A stretch of 49,314 nucleotides of DNA from DASXRU01 sp039933315 (GCA_039933315.1 JBDTOI010000011.1:1-49314); one strand, 5' to 3'; counted from the first letter of the stretch, positions 1 to 9,636 are shown. Made by a program: numbers and translations. Notes: generated by a model not told the origin, from the sequence alone.

Positions 1-558
1 CCCCGGTTGATGCCCGAGATAGTGGGCTTGAACAGCGAAAACGCCGCGCATCGCGTGGCCGTGCAGTGGGATGAGGACGGCGTCACGCGCGAAGGCGTAT
101 TTATCTCCCGGCGCGATACTAGTTCTCCACTTAATTATCTGCTGGGCGGCAGGCTATTTCCCGGTGAGCAACACCAGGCGTCATTCAAGGTCACTGAGTC
201 CGGTACGGAGATAAAGTTCGCGATGAAGTCGGCAGATGAGGTGGTGGCAGTGGAAATTGACGGTCAGGCCGCAACTGACTTGCCGTCGTCGTCGATCTTT
301 TCCTCGGTCGCCGAGGCCTCGAGTTTTTTTGAGGGCGGCTCCGTGGGTTATTCAGTTACAAGTGATGAAGATCGTCTCGATGGAATGAAGTTGGAAACGA
401 AAGAATGGCGCGTCGAGCCGCTGCAAACCAGCCGAGTGCAATCAAGCTATTTTGACGATGAGACGAAGTTTCCGCCGGGCAGCATAGAGTTTGATCATGC
501 GCTGATCATGAGGAATCTGGCCCACGAGTGGCACACCGTGGACGATCTTTACGTTTGA
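1..558 (+). CDS. DUF2071-like protein, 5' end outside the window
   Basis: The reading frame is open to the first base, so the true start lies upstream; the first possible start codons here (TTG then ATG, bases 7-12) are probably internal. The visible 183 residues include GVFISRRDTSS, LLGGRLFPGEQH, a stretch about an SSVAEASSFFEGGSVGYS segment, and near the end FPPGSIEFDHALIMR. I associate this layout with the DUF2071 / YqjF-like proteins, whose fold relates to acetoacetate decarboxylase, but this is from memory of the family and not from a search. No signal peptide or membrane segment is visible. It is convergent with the M14 peptidase gene, with a palindromic repeat in between. A function cannot be assigned. 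Confidence 0.6.
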   Translation, partial: PRLMPEIVGLNSENAAHRVAVQWDEDGVTREGVFISRRDTSSPLNYLLGGRLFPGEQHQASFKVTESGTEIKFAMKSADEVVAVEIDGQAATDLPSSSIFSSVAEASSFFEGGSVGYSVTSDEDRLDGMKLETKEWRVEPLQTSRVQSSYFDDETKFPPGSIEFDHALIMRNLAHEWHTVDDLYV

Positions 559-602
559 GTCCCTTCTACTAGATCATTTTTTTGAACTGTTTGGTGGTTG
601 AG

Positions 603-716
603 TTGAAGTTTCGCGCAAAGGCGCTAAGAAAAGAAAGACATAAGGCGCAAAGAGATGAATCACCTCTTTGCGCCTTTCGCTTTTCCTTTCCTAGCGGCTT
701 TGCGTGAAACCTCAAG
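603..716. repeat. Palindromic repeat family A, copy 1
   Basis: A long imperfect inverted repeat whose arms carry TTTCGCGCAAAGGCGCTAAG on the left and the matching AGCGGCTTTGCGTGAAAC on the right. An inner perfect stem AAGGCGCAAAGAG / CTCTTTGCGCCTT is separated by about 9 bases. The same element recurs at 9451-9561 and 41113-41231, and in half copies at 48037-48153 and 49196-49244. It sits between two convergent genes, so a folded transcript could act as a bidirectional terminator; there is no clear T-run. Confidence 0.85.
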
Positions 717-740
717 CCACTTCATCAGGCCCGACCGAGT

Positions 741-3700
741 CTACTTGTCGTCGAATTTTCTTCCGGCGTTCAGGTTATCGAAATTCAAAATCGCGTTGAA
801 GACAAGGAAGTAGCTGCCCCTGGTCTGGCCCCGCCAGATAGGATTGTTGGAGAAGAGCACGATGTGTCCCTGTCCGGAGGGGACATCGACAATCATTGGC
901 CGCTGGGCGATTTCGTCACCACCGTCCAGTAGCCCTGATACAAACAAGTCTTTGTTGTCCGCGTAACGGAAGACAACTCGCGGGCGCAGTTCCGGGGGAA
1001 TGACGTTGATGGGGTTGCGGCGTTGTTCGTCAGACAATGGCATGGCCTGCCACGCTTCGGCAGTGGGTGACTCAGGCGCTTCGACTGGTGGCCTGCCTTG
1101 CACCGTGTCAGGATCGTCGGGCGTGCCGCGTCCGGTAGCACGTTGTTCTTTGCGCGGTCGTCCGCCCCCGCCGCGGGCAAGATTGCTCAGGTTGAAGATG
1201 GGACCATTGAAACAGTAGATCGGAAGCATATCATCGTAGCCGTAAGCAATGGGGCTCGTTGCATCCACGACTTTCGACCGCAGCACGACGCCGATTGCTT
1301 TGAGTTTCTGCGACCTGGCGATGGAAAGTCCAGGCGTGAACCCTGCGCTGACCGCCAGGTCAGCCGTGTCCATTACCCCAATGAAGAGGCCTCCTTCCTG
1401 AGTAAACTTCTGCAGGTTCATTAGGCCCGAGTACCCCAGGCCCGGGCGCATATCGTCGGTGGAATCAATCTTACCGAGGTTGGGGGTCAAAGAGGTTGTT
1501 TTCCACGGAATCGGATTGCCCCACATGGGCAGGCCGCTGATAATATTGCTAGCGCCACGTCCCACCGGAGCAAAAACAATCACGTCATACTTGCGTCTCA
1601 AGTCCGGATCCTTCGCGGCGTCCTGAGTGCTGATGTAGGTAAAGGGCACACCTAACTGATCCAAAGCCACACGCCACCAACCTTCATCCTGCGTACTTAG
1701 CCATGTATGCATCAGCGCGATGCGCGCGGCCTTGACCGGATGTGTCTTTACCGTGGGAGCTGCATCCACCGCGTAAACCTGCACCCCGAGGTCCGTCGCC
1801 GCTTTCCTTAGCTCCGGAAGAGGTGCTTTGCGGATGATGAAAGAACCTCGATTGAACTTTCGTCCACCGGCTTCAAACGGCTCTTCCGCAGCTTCGAAGG
1901 CCACGTCCTTCAGGCGATAACGCAGCGTTACCAGGCTGTTGTCGGCGTTGTGATTGATCAAATAGGTGGAACCGCTATCACTTATTAGAGCCGGGACGCG
2001 CACGTCGCCAATAACGCGGTCCATGGCAGCGCTCAACGCCGTTACGTCAGTTACGCGAACTACCTGGACGTTACCCAATTCACCCATCGTCCAGCCGGTG
2101 TCATCGTAAACGTCCTGTTGCGGATCAGTCGGAGACCAGTACTGATGATCCAGTAGCGCATCGGCAATACGGCTGTAGGGCTGATCCATACGCACAATGT
2201 AGCTGCCAACAGGGAAGGTGCGCTGCTCGGTTTCCGGCTTGGGAGAGGCGGTTGGTGACGCCGCGGCTACTGGAGATACGATTGCGGAAACACGGGGTAT
2301 AGCATCGGATGGTGTTACAGTCGCCGCGGGAGAGTCAGTTGGGGACGGAGACGCAGCCGCAGCGCCGTTGGCGGGCGGAGCGGACGTTTTCTTTTTCACT
2401 TTCAGTGTGACGGTGAAAGGCGCGGTCGTCCGATGAATTTCACAGCCTTGCGCCTGCAGTGTGCGCAGCAGCTCCGCTTGATTCCCGGGCCGAGGGTCAT
2501 CTGCCGGAAAGACGTAAGCAGCCGGGCCTTCATTCCTGGGCTTGTCAACCGAACGCTTGCTCTTCAGGAAGAAGTTTTTGAGAAAGAGTTTGCCGTTGTT
2601 GCTGAAATGGTGAAGCGTGGTTAAGAGAGCAGTCTGTTGATAGTTATTATTGTTCCGCTGCGACCACCTGGCTTTTGGCAGCGGTGGATTCTGGCGAAAC
2701 CACGTGCGCGAATAATCAGATGGGGAAAGGGTGCGCTCAACGGTGTCGGCGCCGGCGTTACCAAAGGTTTCATAAAGCCGGCTAATGCCGTTGTGAGTGG
2801 CGGCAATAAACATCAGATAGCCGGGCGACCAGGTATCGAAGTTGCCGTGCGCGAATACTCCGGGCATGCCAAACTTGGTCATCTCCGACACGTTGTGCCA
2901 GCCAATCATCTGCCATTCGTCTGTAAGAATCGGATCGACCCAGGCGTTGTAAGGACCATCGCCAATCGTATTGTCGTAAAGATATGGAACTGACTCGTGC
3001 AGGTCGTGCAGCACCTGCGCTTTCCAACCTGTATAAGTATTGAGCACGTTGCGGGTGAGCTTCAGGGAGAGCCCGATGGCGTCGCGATTATTGTCATGGG
3101 CGACGTAGCGGCCCCAGTAAACCAGGGACGGCCAGGTTGATTTGGGATTTGCCAGATGCCAGTTGTAGACATCGACCATGCGGTCGCGCCCGTCCACCTC
3201 GACCACCGGGGTGATTAGCGTGACCATCTGGTCGCGAATCGCGCGCACGTAGGCGCTTTCGTCAACGGCCAGACGATAAGCCAGTTCCATCAGCGCGGTG
3301 GGCGATCCTGTCTCCGGTGAGTGGATGGCCCCGGTAATGTAGTAGACCGGAAACGACGCGGCGACAAGACGGTCGGCCTCGGCCTCGTCCCGGTTAATGG
3401 TGCGCGGGTCAGCGAGCTTTGCCAGTCGCGCACGGTTTTCCTCGAGCCGGGCGAGCAAATTCTCTGATGCGATCGCCACGGCAATCATTTCGCGACCTTC
3501 TTCCGACGTGCCAATTGAGAAAACCTTGACGCGGGGGCTGGCCTTCTCCAGCAGGCGCATGTAGCGATGGACCTCTTCGGAATACGGTAGCTTCGCCGGG
3601 GCGCCTGCGACATCCCCCAGAACGGCCTTCGGAGTGGGCACCGTAGGCGAAGCCGGCAGATAATCAGTCAGCGGTGAGTTGAAGAAAGTTTCAGTGGTGT

Positions 3701-3845
3701 ATTCGCGAATCTTCTTGGTGTATTCCTCGTCGATGGGCTGGCCCGGATCGCGCCCGGGTTTGGTTTGGGGATTGGTAACCGCGGCAGCGCCGGAAATCAG
3801 AAGCGCCGCCAGGAGCATGAAGCGAACGGGAGCGTAGCGAGTCAT
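741..3845 (-). CDS. Secreted M14 family zinc carboxypeptidase
   Basis: This 1034-residue protein starts with a signal peptide (hydrophobic core about residues 8-22, then AAVTNPQTKP). The M14 catalytic domain spans roughly residues 85-380. Zinc ligands are expected at H175 and E178 in the HxxE motif GAIHSPETGS, with the third histidine in VLHDLHES near residue 283. A Pro/Ala/Ser-rich low-complexity linker lies around 485-540, followed by a C-terminal half of about 450 residues that ends in a glutamine-amidotransferase-like or unclassified region (SGQGHIVLFSNNPIWRG). That large size matches the long M14 proteins common in Acidobacteria rather than the roughly 300-residue pancreatic type. The start is supported by GAGG seven bases upstream of ATG. 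The likely role is extracellular or periplasmic peptide degradation; the substrate is unknown. Confidence 0.9.
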   Translation of the reverse strand: MTRYAPVRFMLLAALLISGAAAVTNPQTKPGRDPGQPIDEEYTKKIREYTTETFFNSPLTDYLPASPTVPTPKAVLGDVAGAPAKLPYSEEVHRYMRLLEKASPRVKVFSIGTSEEGREMIAVAIASENLLARLEENRARLAKLADPRTINRDEAEADRLVAASFPVYYITGAIHSPETGSPTALMELAYRLAVDESAYVRAIRDQMVTLITPVVEVDGRDRMVDVYNWHLANPKSTWPSLVYWGRYVAHDNNRDAIGLSLKLTRNVLNTYTGWKAQVLHDLHESVPYLYDNTIGDGPYNAWVDPILTDEWQMIGWHNVSEMTKFGMPGVFAHGNFDTWSPGYLMFIAATHNGISRLYETFGNAGADTVERTLSPSDYSRTWFRQNPPLPKARWSQRNNNNYQQTALLTTLHHFSNNGKLFLKNFFLKSKRSVDKPRNEGPAAYVFPADDPRPGNQAELLRTLQAQGCEIHRTTAPFTVTLKVKKKTSAPPANGAAAASPSPTDSPAATVTPSDAIPRVSAIVSPVAAASPTASPKPETEQRTFPVGSYIVRMDQPYSRIADALLDHQYWSPTDPQQDVYDDTGWTMGELGNVQVVRVTDVTALSAAMDRVIGDVRVPALISDSGSTYLINHNADNSLVTLRYRLKDVAFEAAEEPFEAGGRKFNRGSFIIRKAPLPELRKAATDLGVQVYAVDAAPTVKTHPVKAARIALMHTWLSTQDEGWWRVALDQLGVPFTYISTQDAAKDPDLRRKYDVIVFAPVGRGASNIISGLPMWGNPIPWKTTSLTPNLGKIDSTDDMRPGLGYSGLMNLQKFTQEGGLFIGVMDTADLAVSAGFTPGLSIARSQKLKAIGVVLRSKVVDATSPIAYGYDDMLPIYCFNGPIFNLSNLARGGGGRPRKEQRATGRGTPDDPDTVQGRPPVEAPESPTAEAWQAMPLSDEQRRNPINVIPPELRPRVVFRYADNKDLFVSGLLDGGDEIAQRPMIVDVPSGQGHIVLFSNNPIWRGQTRGSYFLVFNAILNFDNLNAGRKFDDK

Positions 3846-4023
3846 TTCATTTCCTCAAGTGTTCCAGAGCAGAATGCCGGCTTAGTGATGCGCTGTGCGC
3901 CCGGCCAGTTTTCATGAAGTGGAGAAGAAGCTTTTAGGCTATGGTTAAGAGTAAGTCAAATAGTTTTATTTTTAGGATCCCGCGCAAATTGCATTAACCG
4001 GGAAGTTTAGGTAAGACTAAATT

Positions 4024-4485
4024 ATGCAGGGACGAATATTTCAGCTCAATACTTCGCCAGGCGGTGTGCCCAAACTGGGCGTGCGCGAAGCCATGCTAAC
4101 GCCCACCGGGTTGAGCGGCGACGTGCAGAAGTTTACAGACATCCATGGCGGGCCGGAGCGCGCGCTCTGCCTCTACTCGCTGGAGAGGATCCTGGAATTG
4201 CAGGGTGAAGGGCATCCGATTTTTCCCGGCTCGGTGGGAGAGAATGTGACCCTGGTGGGAATTGACTGGGCCAGTCTTGATCCAGGGGTGCGCGTCGCGC
4301 TCGGCGAAAATGCGCTAATTGAGATCGCTTCTTATACTTCGCCATGTGATTCGGTAAATGCTTCATTTAGTGATGGCAAGTTCATACGCATTTCGCAGAA
4401 GGTCAATCCGGGCTGGTCGCGCATCTACGCCCGCGTGCTGCGGGGCGGAACGCTCTTCGTGGGCCAGAGAGTCCACATTCTTTAA
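4024..4485 (+). CDS. MOSC domain protein (YiiM-like)
   Basis: The 153-residue protein is a single MOSC domain, the fold named after the molybdenum cofactor sulfurase C-terminus. Recognisable parts are the N-terminal GVPKLGVREAML, the DIHGGPERALCLYS block, the PGSVGENVTL block and the conserved cysteine in SYTSPCDSV near residue 109, the residue expected to carry sulfur or bind cofactor. Stand-alone MOSC proteins such as YiiM are cytoplasmic and are linked to Mo-cofactor-dependent detoxification or sulfur transfer. Only 24 bases separate its stop from the molybdopterin oxidoreductase gene, so the two are probably co-transcribed and may work together. No good ribosome binding site precedes this ATG. 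Confidence 0.9.
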   Translation: MQGRIFQLNTSPGGVPKLGVREAMLTPTGLSGDVQKFTDIHGGPERALCLYSLERILELQGEGHPIFPGSVGENVTLVGIDWASLDPGVRVALGENALIEIASYTSPCDSVNASFSDGKFIRISQKVNPGWSRIYARVLRGGTLFVGQRVHIL

Positions 4486-4509
4486 CGGTAAAGCCGTTAC
4501 ATCAAAAAG

Positions 4510-6837
4510 ATGGCGAGCAAAGAACAAACGACGCCACCCAGCGCTCAGCCTCCCGAGGAAACCGCTCCGGTTCAGATCAAGCCGATTAGCAAAGTCGCCG
4601 GTGGCATCCCTTCCATCGTCGCAGCGCTGAAACATGCGTGGGGCGAGATGGGCCCGGCGCGCGGCACTCGGACTCTGCTGCAACTAAACCAGAAAGGTGG
4701 AGTCGATTGCCCGGGGTGCGCCTGGCCTGAGCCGGACGGCGAACGCTCCCATTTTGAGTTTTGTGAAGAGGGCGCCAAACACGTTGGCGACGAAGCCACC
4801 ACCAGTCGCATTACCCCCGAGTTTTTTCAAAAAAGGAGCCTCAACGATCTTTCCGCCCAATCTGATTACTGGCTAAACAACCAGGGACGTATCACGCAGC
4901 CGATGGTCTTACACGAGGGCGACGATCGCTATCAGCCGATCGAGTGGGATGATGCGTTCGCCATGATCGCGGGCGAGTTGAACGCGCTGGCATCGCCGGA
5001 CGAAGCGATCTTCTACACCTCCGGGCGCACCAGCAACGAAGCCGCCTTTCTCTATCAACTTTTCGTGCGCCAGTTCGGCACGAACAACCTGCCTGACTGC
5101 TCGAACATGTGTCATGAATCGAGCGGCACGGCCCTGGTCGAAACCATTGGCGTGGGCAAGGGCACGGTCACGCTGGAAGATTTCGATCTGGCGGACGCAA
5201 TCTTCGTTATCGGCCAGAACCCCGGCACCAACCATCCGCGCATGCTGACCAGTTTGCAGCGCGCAAAACGGCGTGGCTGCAAGCTGGTGCACATAAATCC
5301 CCTGCCGGAAGTGGGCATGACGCGCTTTAAGCATCCGCAGGAAGTATTGAGTTTCCTGGGCGCCGGGACAAAGCTTGCCGATTTATTTCTACAGGTCCGC
5401 ATCAACGGCGACGTGGCCCTGCTTAAGGGCATCATGAAGAAGGTGCTCGAAGCGGAAGATCATCAAACCGGCGCCATCCTGGATCACGAATTTATTGCGG
5501 ACCACACCAGCGGCTTCACGAACTTTAAAGCGGAGCTGGAGAAGGCACACTGGGGCGAGATTCTCGATCAAAGTGGAGTCGCCCTGGGTCTGATCGAAGA
5601 GGCCGCAAAGATCTTTATTGAGTCGGAGCGCACCATCTTTTGCTGGGCGATGGGCCTGACGCAGCACAAGAATGCGGTGGCCAACATTCAGGAGATTGTG
5701 AATCTGATGTTGTTGCGCGGGCAGATGGGAAAGCCGGGCGCCGGGCTTTGTCCGGTCCGCGGGCACAGCAACGTGCAGGGCGATCGGACCATGGGCATCT
5801 GGGAGAGACCCAAAGACGATTTCCTGGACCGCCTGGGCGAGCAATTTGAATTTGCGCCACCACGCAAACACGGGTTCGATACCGTGCAGTCCATCCAGGC
5901 TATGCACGAGGGAATTGGCAAGGTCTTTTTTGCGCTGGGCGGGAATTTCCTTTCCGCAACTCCAGACACGGAATACACGGCTGACGCGCTCAGACGCTGT
6001 CGCCTGACTGTGCATGTGTCAACGAAGCTGCACCGCGGCCATCTGATTACCGGCCGCCAGGCTCTAATTCTGCCCTGTCTGGGCCGCACTGAAGTTGACG
6101 TGCAAGAGAGCGGGCCGCAGTTTGTCAGCACCGAGAACTCGATGGGTATCGTGCAAACCTCCCGGGGCAAACTCGCGCCGGCTTCACCTTATCTTCTCAG
6201 CGAAACGGCGATCGTGGCCCGGCTGGCTCGAGCAACATTGGGAAATCGCACGACAGTTGACTGGGAAAGTCTGGTCGCAGATTACGATTGTATTCGCGAT
6301 CTTATCGAGCGGGTCATACAGGGATTTGAAAACTACAATCAACGAGTGCGTCTGCCCGCAGGCTTCTACCTGCCCAATGAGGCACGCCGGCGCGACTTCA
6401 GAACATCGGACGGGCGCGCGCAGTTCACTGTTCACCCGCTGCCGCGACATGACCTGCGGCCAGGCCAGTTCCTGATGTTGACGATGCGCAGCCACGACCA
6501 GTTCAATACCTCGATTTATGGGCTCGACGATCGTTATCGCGGCATTCGAGGAGGGCGTCGCGTGGTACTGCTGAATGCTACCGATATTCGGGAGGCGGGG
6601 TTGAGCGCAGGGCAGCAGGTCGATATCACCAGTCACTTTGCGGATGGGGAACGGACGGCGCGCCATTTCACAGTGGTGTCATACGACATTCCGCGTCGTT
6701 GCGCGGCCACTTACTTTCCCGAGGCCAATGTGCTGGTGCCAATCGGCAGCGTGGCTGATAAGAGCAACACCCCGGTATCGAAATCAGTCGTGATTAGCCT
6801 GCAGCCTTCTGATTCGAAGACCGCCGTGAACGTCTAA
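4510..6837 (+). CDS. FdhF/YdeP family molybdopterin oxidoreductase
   Basis: The protein has 775 residues and the signature of the formate-dehydrogenase-alpha-like YdeP group. It has CPGCAWP at residues 67-73 and FCEEGAK near 84-90 in place of the usual N-terminal CxxCxxxC cluster motif. The molybdopterin domain begins about residue 115, with CSNMCHESSG at 197-206, where C201 is a candidate Mo ligand, and a C-terminal dinucleotide-binding domain (about 640-770: LMLTMRSHDQFNTSIYG). No twin-arginine signal is seen, so it should be cytoplasmic. The family is linked to acid resistance in enterobacteria but its substrate is not established. The MOSC gene directly upstream fits a Mo-cofactor role. 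The ATG has no strong ribosome binding site. Confidence 0.92.
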   Translation: MASKEQTTPPSAQPPEETAPVQIKPISKVAGGIPSIVAALKHAWGEMGPARGTRTLLQLNQKGGVDCPGCAWPEPDGERSHFEFCEEGAKHVGDEATTSRITPEFFQKRSLNDLSAQSDYWLNNQGRITQPMVLHEGDDRYQPIEWDDAFAMIAGELNALASPDEAIFYTSGRTSNEAAFLYQLFVRQFGTNNLPDCSNMCHESSGTALVETIGVGKGTVTLEDFDLADAIFVIGQNPGTNHPRMLTSLQRAKRRGCKLVHINPLPEVGMTRFKHPQEVLSFLGAGTKLADLFLQVRINGDVALLKGIMKKVLEAEDHQTGAILDHEFIADHTSGFTNFKAELEKAHWGEILDQSGVALGLIEEAAKIFIESERTIFCWAMGLTQHKNAVANIQEIVNLMLLRGQMGKPGAGLCPVRGHSNVQGDRTMGIWERPKDDFLDRLGEQFEFAPPRKHGFDTVQSIQAMHEGIGKVFFALGGNFLSATPDTEYTADALRRCRLTVHVSTKLHRGHLITGRQALILPCLGRTEVDVQESGPQFVSTENSMGIVQTSRGKLAPASPYLLSETAIVARLARATLGNRTTVDWESLVADYDCIRDLIERVIQGFENYNQRVRLPAGFYLPNEARRRDFRTSDGRAQFTVHPLPRHDLRPGQFLMLTMRSHDQFNTSIYGLDDRYRGIRGGRRVVLLNATDIREAGLSAGQQVDITSHFADGERTARHFTVVSYDIPRRCAATYFPEANVLVPIGSVADKSNTPVSKSVVISLQPSDSKTAVNV

Positions 6838-6849
6838 GATCAGCGTTGG

Positions 6850-6952
6850 TTCGTGTTGCTTCGTGAGATTTCAGGTAATTTCGTGGATCGTGTGCTTAGG
6901 ATTCGGAACCATACGATCCACGAAATCACACTAAGCTACACGAAGGCACACA
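6850..6952. repeat. Palindromic repeat family C
   Basis: Inverted repeat with left arm TTTCGTGGATCGTGTG and right arm CATACGATCCACGAAA around a loop of about 15 bases. Looser outer arms rich in TTCGTG / CACGAA extend it to about 100 bases. It begins shortly after the molybdopterin oxidoreductase stop codon. Confidence 0.75.
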
Positions 6953-7038
6953 AATAAGAGTTTTTGTGCAAAGCCATAGGGAACCCGCTTGTTGGCCTTG
7001 CCTGAATTCGGCTGCTGGAGTAGCCTTCCACCACTTTG

Positions 7039-7140
7039 CTTGCGGTCAGGTAGGGGGCGCTTTTCTCGCTCTTCCCCGGTGCAGATTGGGAGCCCAAATC
7101 TACCCGGAGAACGGGGCCAGGCCCCCTTCCTGACTGCAAG
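7039..7140. repeat. 102-base imperfect palindrome (MITE-like)
   Basis: Outer arms CTTGCGGTCAGGTAGGGGGC (7039-7058) and GGCCCCCTTCCTGACTGCAAG (7120-7140) are near-perfect inverted repeats. A centre AGATTGGG / CCCAAATCT is at 7083-7102, and CCCCGGT / ACGGGG lies between. The element fills most of the remaining 370-base gap ahead of the prolyl oligopeptidase gene. No coding potential is credible here. Confidence 0.7.
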
Positions 7141-7209
7141 TTTTCAACGCTGAATTTAAACCGTCATCAACTGAAGAATGAAATAGCCATTCCCCAACGG
7201 AGGCATACC

Positions 7210-9351
7210 ATGCGATCCAGACGCACCAACTTTTTGCTGCTACTTTCCGTGCTTGTAGTTGCTCTCGTTTATCAAACCAGCTTCCTCGCTTCGGCCCAAC
7301 GTGCGCTAATCAAGTCGCCACCGCCACCGAAGACGCGCGTTGAAAACAATACTGAAACTTTGCACGGCGTGAAGGTGGCGGATCCATATCGCTGGCTGGA
7401 AGACCAGGACAGTCCCGAGACGCGCGCCTGGATTGGGGAACAGAACCGCTACACCGAATCGGTGCTGGGAACGCTTCCGGGTCGAGACGCCATACATAAA
7501 CGCCTGGAACAGCTTCTCAAGATCGATACCATCAACATCCCCAGCGCGCGCGGCGATCGCTATTTCTTTTCTAAACGGGCGGCTAATCAGAATCAGTCGG
7601 TCATCTACATGCGGCAGGGGTTGAACGGCAAAGACGAAGTCTTGATCGATCCCAACCAGATGAGCGCTGACCAGACTACTTCGGTGGGTATTGGCAGCGT
7701 TTCCGACGATGGGAAGTGGATGGCCTATACCGTCCGTCAGGGGGGCAAGGACGAAACCATAATCCGCATCATGGACGTTGACGCGCGGAAAGACCTGTCC
7801 GATCAAATGGCCGAAGCGCGCTATTCGGGCTTTCAGGTGCTGCCCGATAAGACTGGAGTCTACTATTCGAAAGCGATCTATCCGGAAGGCGAGAAGCGAA
7901 CAGTCTCGCGCGTTTACTATCACAAGATGGGAACGCCGCAATCGGAAGACAAAATGATCTTTGGCGAAGGATATGGCTTCACCGATATTATTAGCCCGGA
8001 CGTCTCGCTGGATGGCCGTTACCTGCTGCTGTATGTCTCGCATGGATCGAGCGGGGATAACACTGACATATACATGCAGGATCTGAAGAACAAGGGCCCG
8101 ATCAAGACCGTCGTCAAGGACATGAAAGCCTCGTTTGGCGGCACAGTTATCGACGGCCATCTCATTGCGGCGACCAACTATCAGGCGCCGAACCGTCGCA
8201 TCGTCGACATAGAACTGGCCAAGCCGGCGTTTGAGAACTGGCGCGTCGTTGTTCCTGAAGGCAACAACGTCATCAATGGTTTTTCAATCGTAGGGGGCAA
8301 AGTTTTCGTTAACTACCTGGAGAACGTCAGCACGCGCGTGAAAGTATTTGAACCCTCAGGCAAGTGGGTGCGCGACATGACCTTTCCTGGTATCGGCACC
8401 GCCGGCGGCATGGCGGGTCGCCCGGAGCGCGATGAAGGGTTCTACTCGTTCAGCTCGTACGGCCAACCTCCCACCATTTATCGTTACATTCCCTCAACCG
8501 GTAAACAGGGGGTTTGGGCCAGGCTTAGTGTGCCGGTGAAGAGCGACGAAATTGAAACGAAACAGGTCTGGTATCCCTCGAAAGACGGTACCAGGATTCC
8601 CATGTTTCTGGTTTACAAGCGGGGGACGAAGCTGGATGGCAACCGCCCCACCTTCCTGACGGGATATGGCGGATTCAATGTGCGCCAATCACCGGGGTTT
8701 TCGGCAACAGCTGCCTACTGGGCTGAGAATGGCGGCGTCTGGGCGCAGCCTAACCTGCGGGGCGGCGGTGAGTTTGGCGAGAAGTGGCACAAGGCGGGGA
8801 TGTTCGAGAACAAGCAGAACGTGTTTGACGACTTTATCGCCGCGGCCGATTGGCTAATCAAGAACAAGTACACGAGCACCTCGAAACTGGCCATCTCAGG
8901 TGGATCGAATGGCGGGTTGCTGGTGGGCGCAGCGCTCACGCAGCGGCCGGATCTCTTCCAGGCCGTGATTTGTTCCTACCCGCTGTTGGACATGGTGCGA
9001 TACGACAAGTTCCTGGTGGCGAAATTCTGGACCACGGAATATGGTTCGGCGGATGACCCGCAGCAGTTTCCATATATCTACAAGTACTCGCCCTATCACA
9101 ACGTCCGTGAAGGCACGAAGTATCCGGCGGTGCTCTTTATCACCGGCGATTCCGACACACGGGTGGCGCCATTGCACGCGCGCAAGATGACGGCCTTGCT
9201 GCAAGCTGCGAACGGATCTGATCGTCCCATCCTTTTGCACTACGATACGAAGGCGGGACACTCAGGGGGCTTGCCGGTAAGCAAGCAGGTTGATGACCTG
9301 ACGGACTCGATGAGTTTTCTCTTCTGGCAACTCGGGATTACGCCGGGATGA
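7210..9351 (+). CDS. Prolyl oligopeptidase, family S9A, secreted
   Basis: A 713-residue serine peptidase that cleaves after proline in short peptides. It has an N-terminal signal or anchor segment (LLLLSVLVVALVYQTSFLASA), then the S9A N-terminal opening (VADPYRWLEDQDS, residues about 57-69), a seven-bladed beta-propeller, and a C-terminal alpha/beta-hydrolase domain. The catalytic triad can be placed: S566 in SGGSNGG, D649 in GDSDTRV and H684 in KAGHSGG. Length matches the family (about 700). The start has GGAGG six bases upstream of the ATG. It is monocistronic, followed by two intergenic repeats and a convergent gene. With the M14, M16 and S9B enzymes nearby it suggests a peptide-scavenging lifestyle. 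Confidence 0.95.
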   Translation: MRSRRTNFLLLLSVLVVALVYQTSFLASAQRALIKSPPPPKTRVENNTETLHGVKVADPYRWLEDQDSPETRAWIGEQNRYTESVLGTLPGRDAIHKRLEQLLKIDTINIPSARGDRYFFSKRAANQNQSVIYMRQGLNGKDEVLIDPNQMSADQTTSVGIGSVSDDGKWMAYTVRQGGKDETIIRIMDVDARKDLSDQMAEARYSGFQVLPDKTGVYYSKAIYPEGEKRTVSRVYYHKMGTPQSEDKMIFGEGYGFTDIISPDVSLDGRYLLLYVSHGSSGDNTDIYMQDLKNKGPIKTVVKDMKASFGGTVIDGHLIAATNYQAPNRRIVDIELAKPAFENWRVVVPEGNNVINGFSIVGGKVFVNYLENVSTRVKVFEPSGKWVRDMTFPGIGTAGGMAGRPERDEGFYSFSSYGQPPTIYRYIPSTGKQGVWARLSVPVKSDEIETKQVWYPSKDGTRIPMFLVYKRGTKLDGNRPTFLTGYGGFNVRQSPGFSATAAYWAENGGVWAQPNLRGGGEFGEKWHKAGMFENKQNVFDDFIAAADWLIKNKYTSTSKLAISGGSNGGLLVGAALTQRPDLFQAVICSYPLLDMVRYDKFLVAKFWTTEYGSADDPQQFPYIYKYSPYHNVREGTKYPAVLFITGDSDTRVAPLHARKMTALLQAANGSDRPILLHYDTKAGHSGGLPVSKQVDDLTDSMSFLFWQLGITPG

Positions 9352-9354
9352 CCC

Positions 9355-9389
9355 CATTGCGGATTGCGAAATTCGGATTGCGGAATTGA
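9355..9389. repeat. ATTGCGGATT short tandem repeat (family I)
   Basis: Degenerate tandem copies of a GGATTGCGAAATTC-type unit beginning four bases after the prolyl oligopeptidase stop codon. A related stretch is at 42921-42950. Confidence 0.6.
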
Positions 9390-9450
9390 TAAGAGCGGGC
9401 GCTGGGCCCCTGCTCTGTCCACTAAATCACCCATGTTTGTGGTTTCCGGG

Positions 9451-9561
9451 TTGGAGTTTCAGCAAAGGCGCTAAGAAAGGAAATACAGAAGGCGCAAAGA
9501 GAACAGCTCAACTCTTTGCGCCTTCTGCCTTTCACTTCTTAGCGCCTTTGCGTGAAACATC
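9451..9561. repeat. Palindromic repeat family A, copy 2
   Basis: Same layout as copy 1, with arms reading AGCAAAGGCGCTAAGAAAGG and CTTCTTAGCGCCTTTGCGTG. The perfect inner stem of 15 is AGAAGGCGCAAAGAG / CTCTTTGCGCCTTCT with a loop of about 10 bases. It lies between two convergent genes (prolyl oligopeptidase and the beta-propeller protein). Confidence 0.85.
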
Positions 9562-9636
9562 CCGCTACCCGACCAGCTTGATAAATGTTCGCGATAGTGA
9601 TTTACGGACGTCCCTTTTCTTTACCCACTCCTCAGT

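Noticed and set aside
6936..7139. 67-codon frame on the minus strand
   Set aside because: Lies inside the 102-base palindrome; no start signal.
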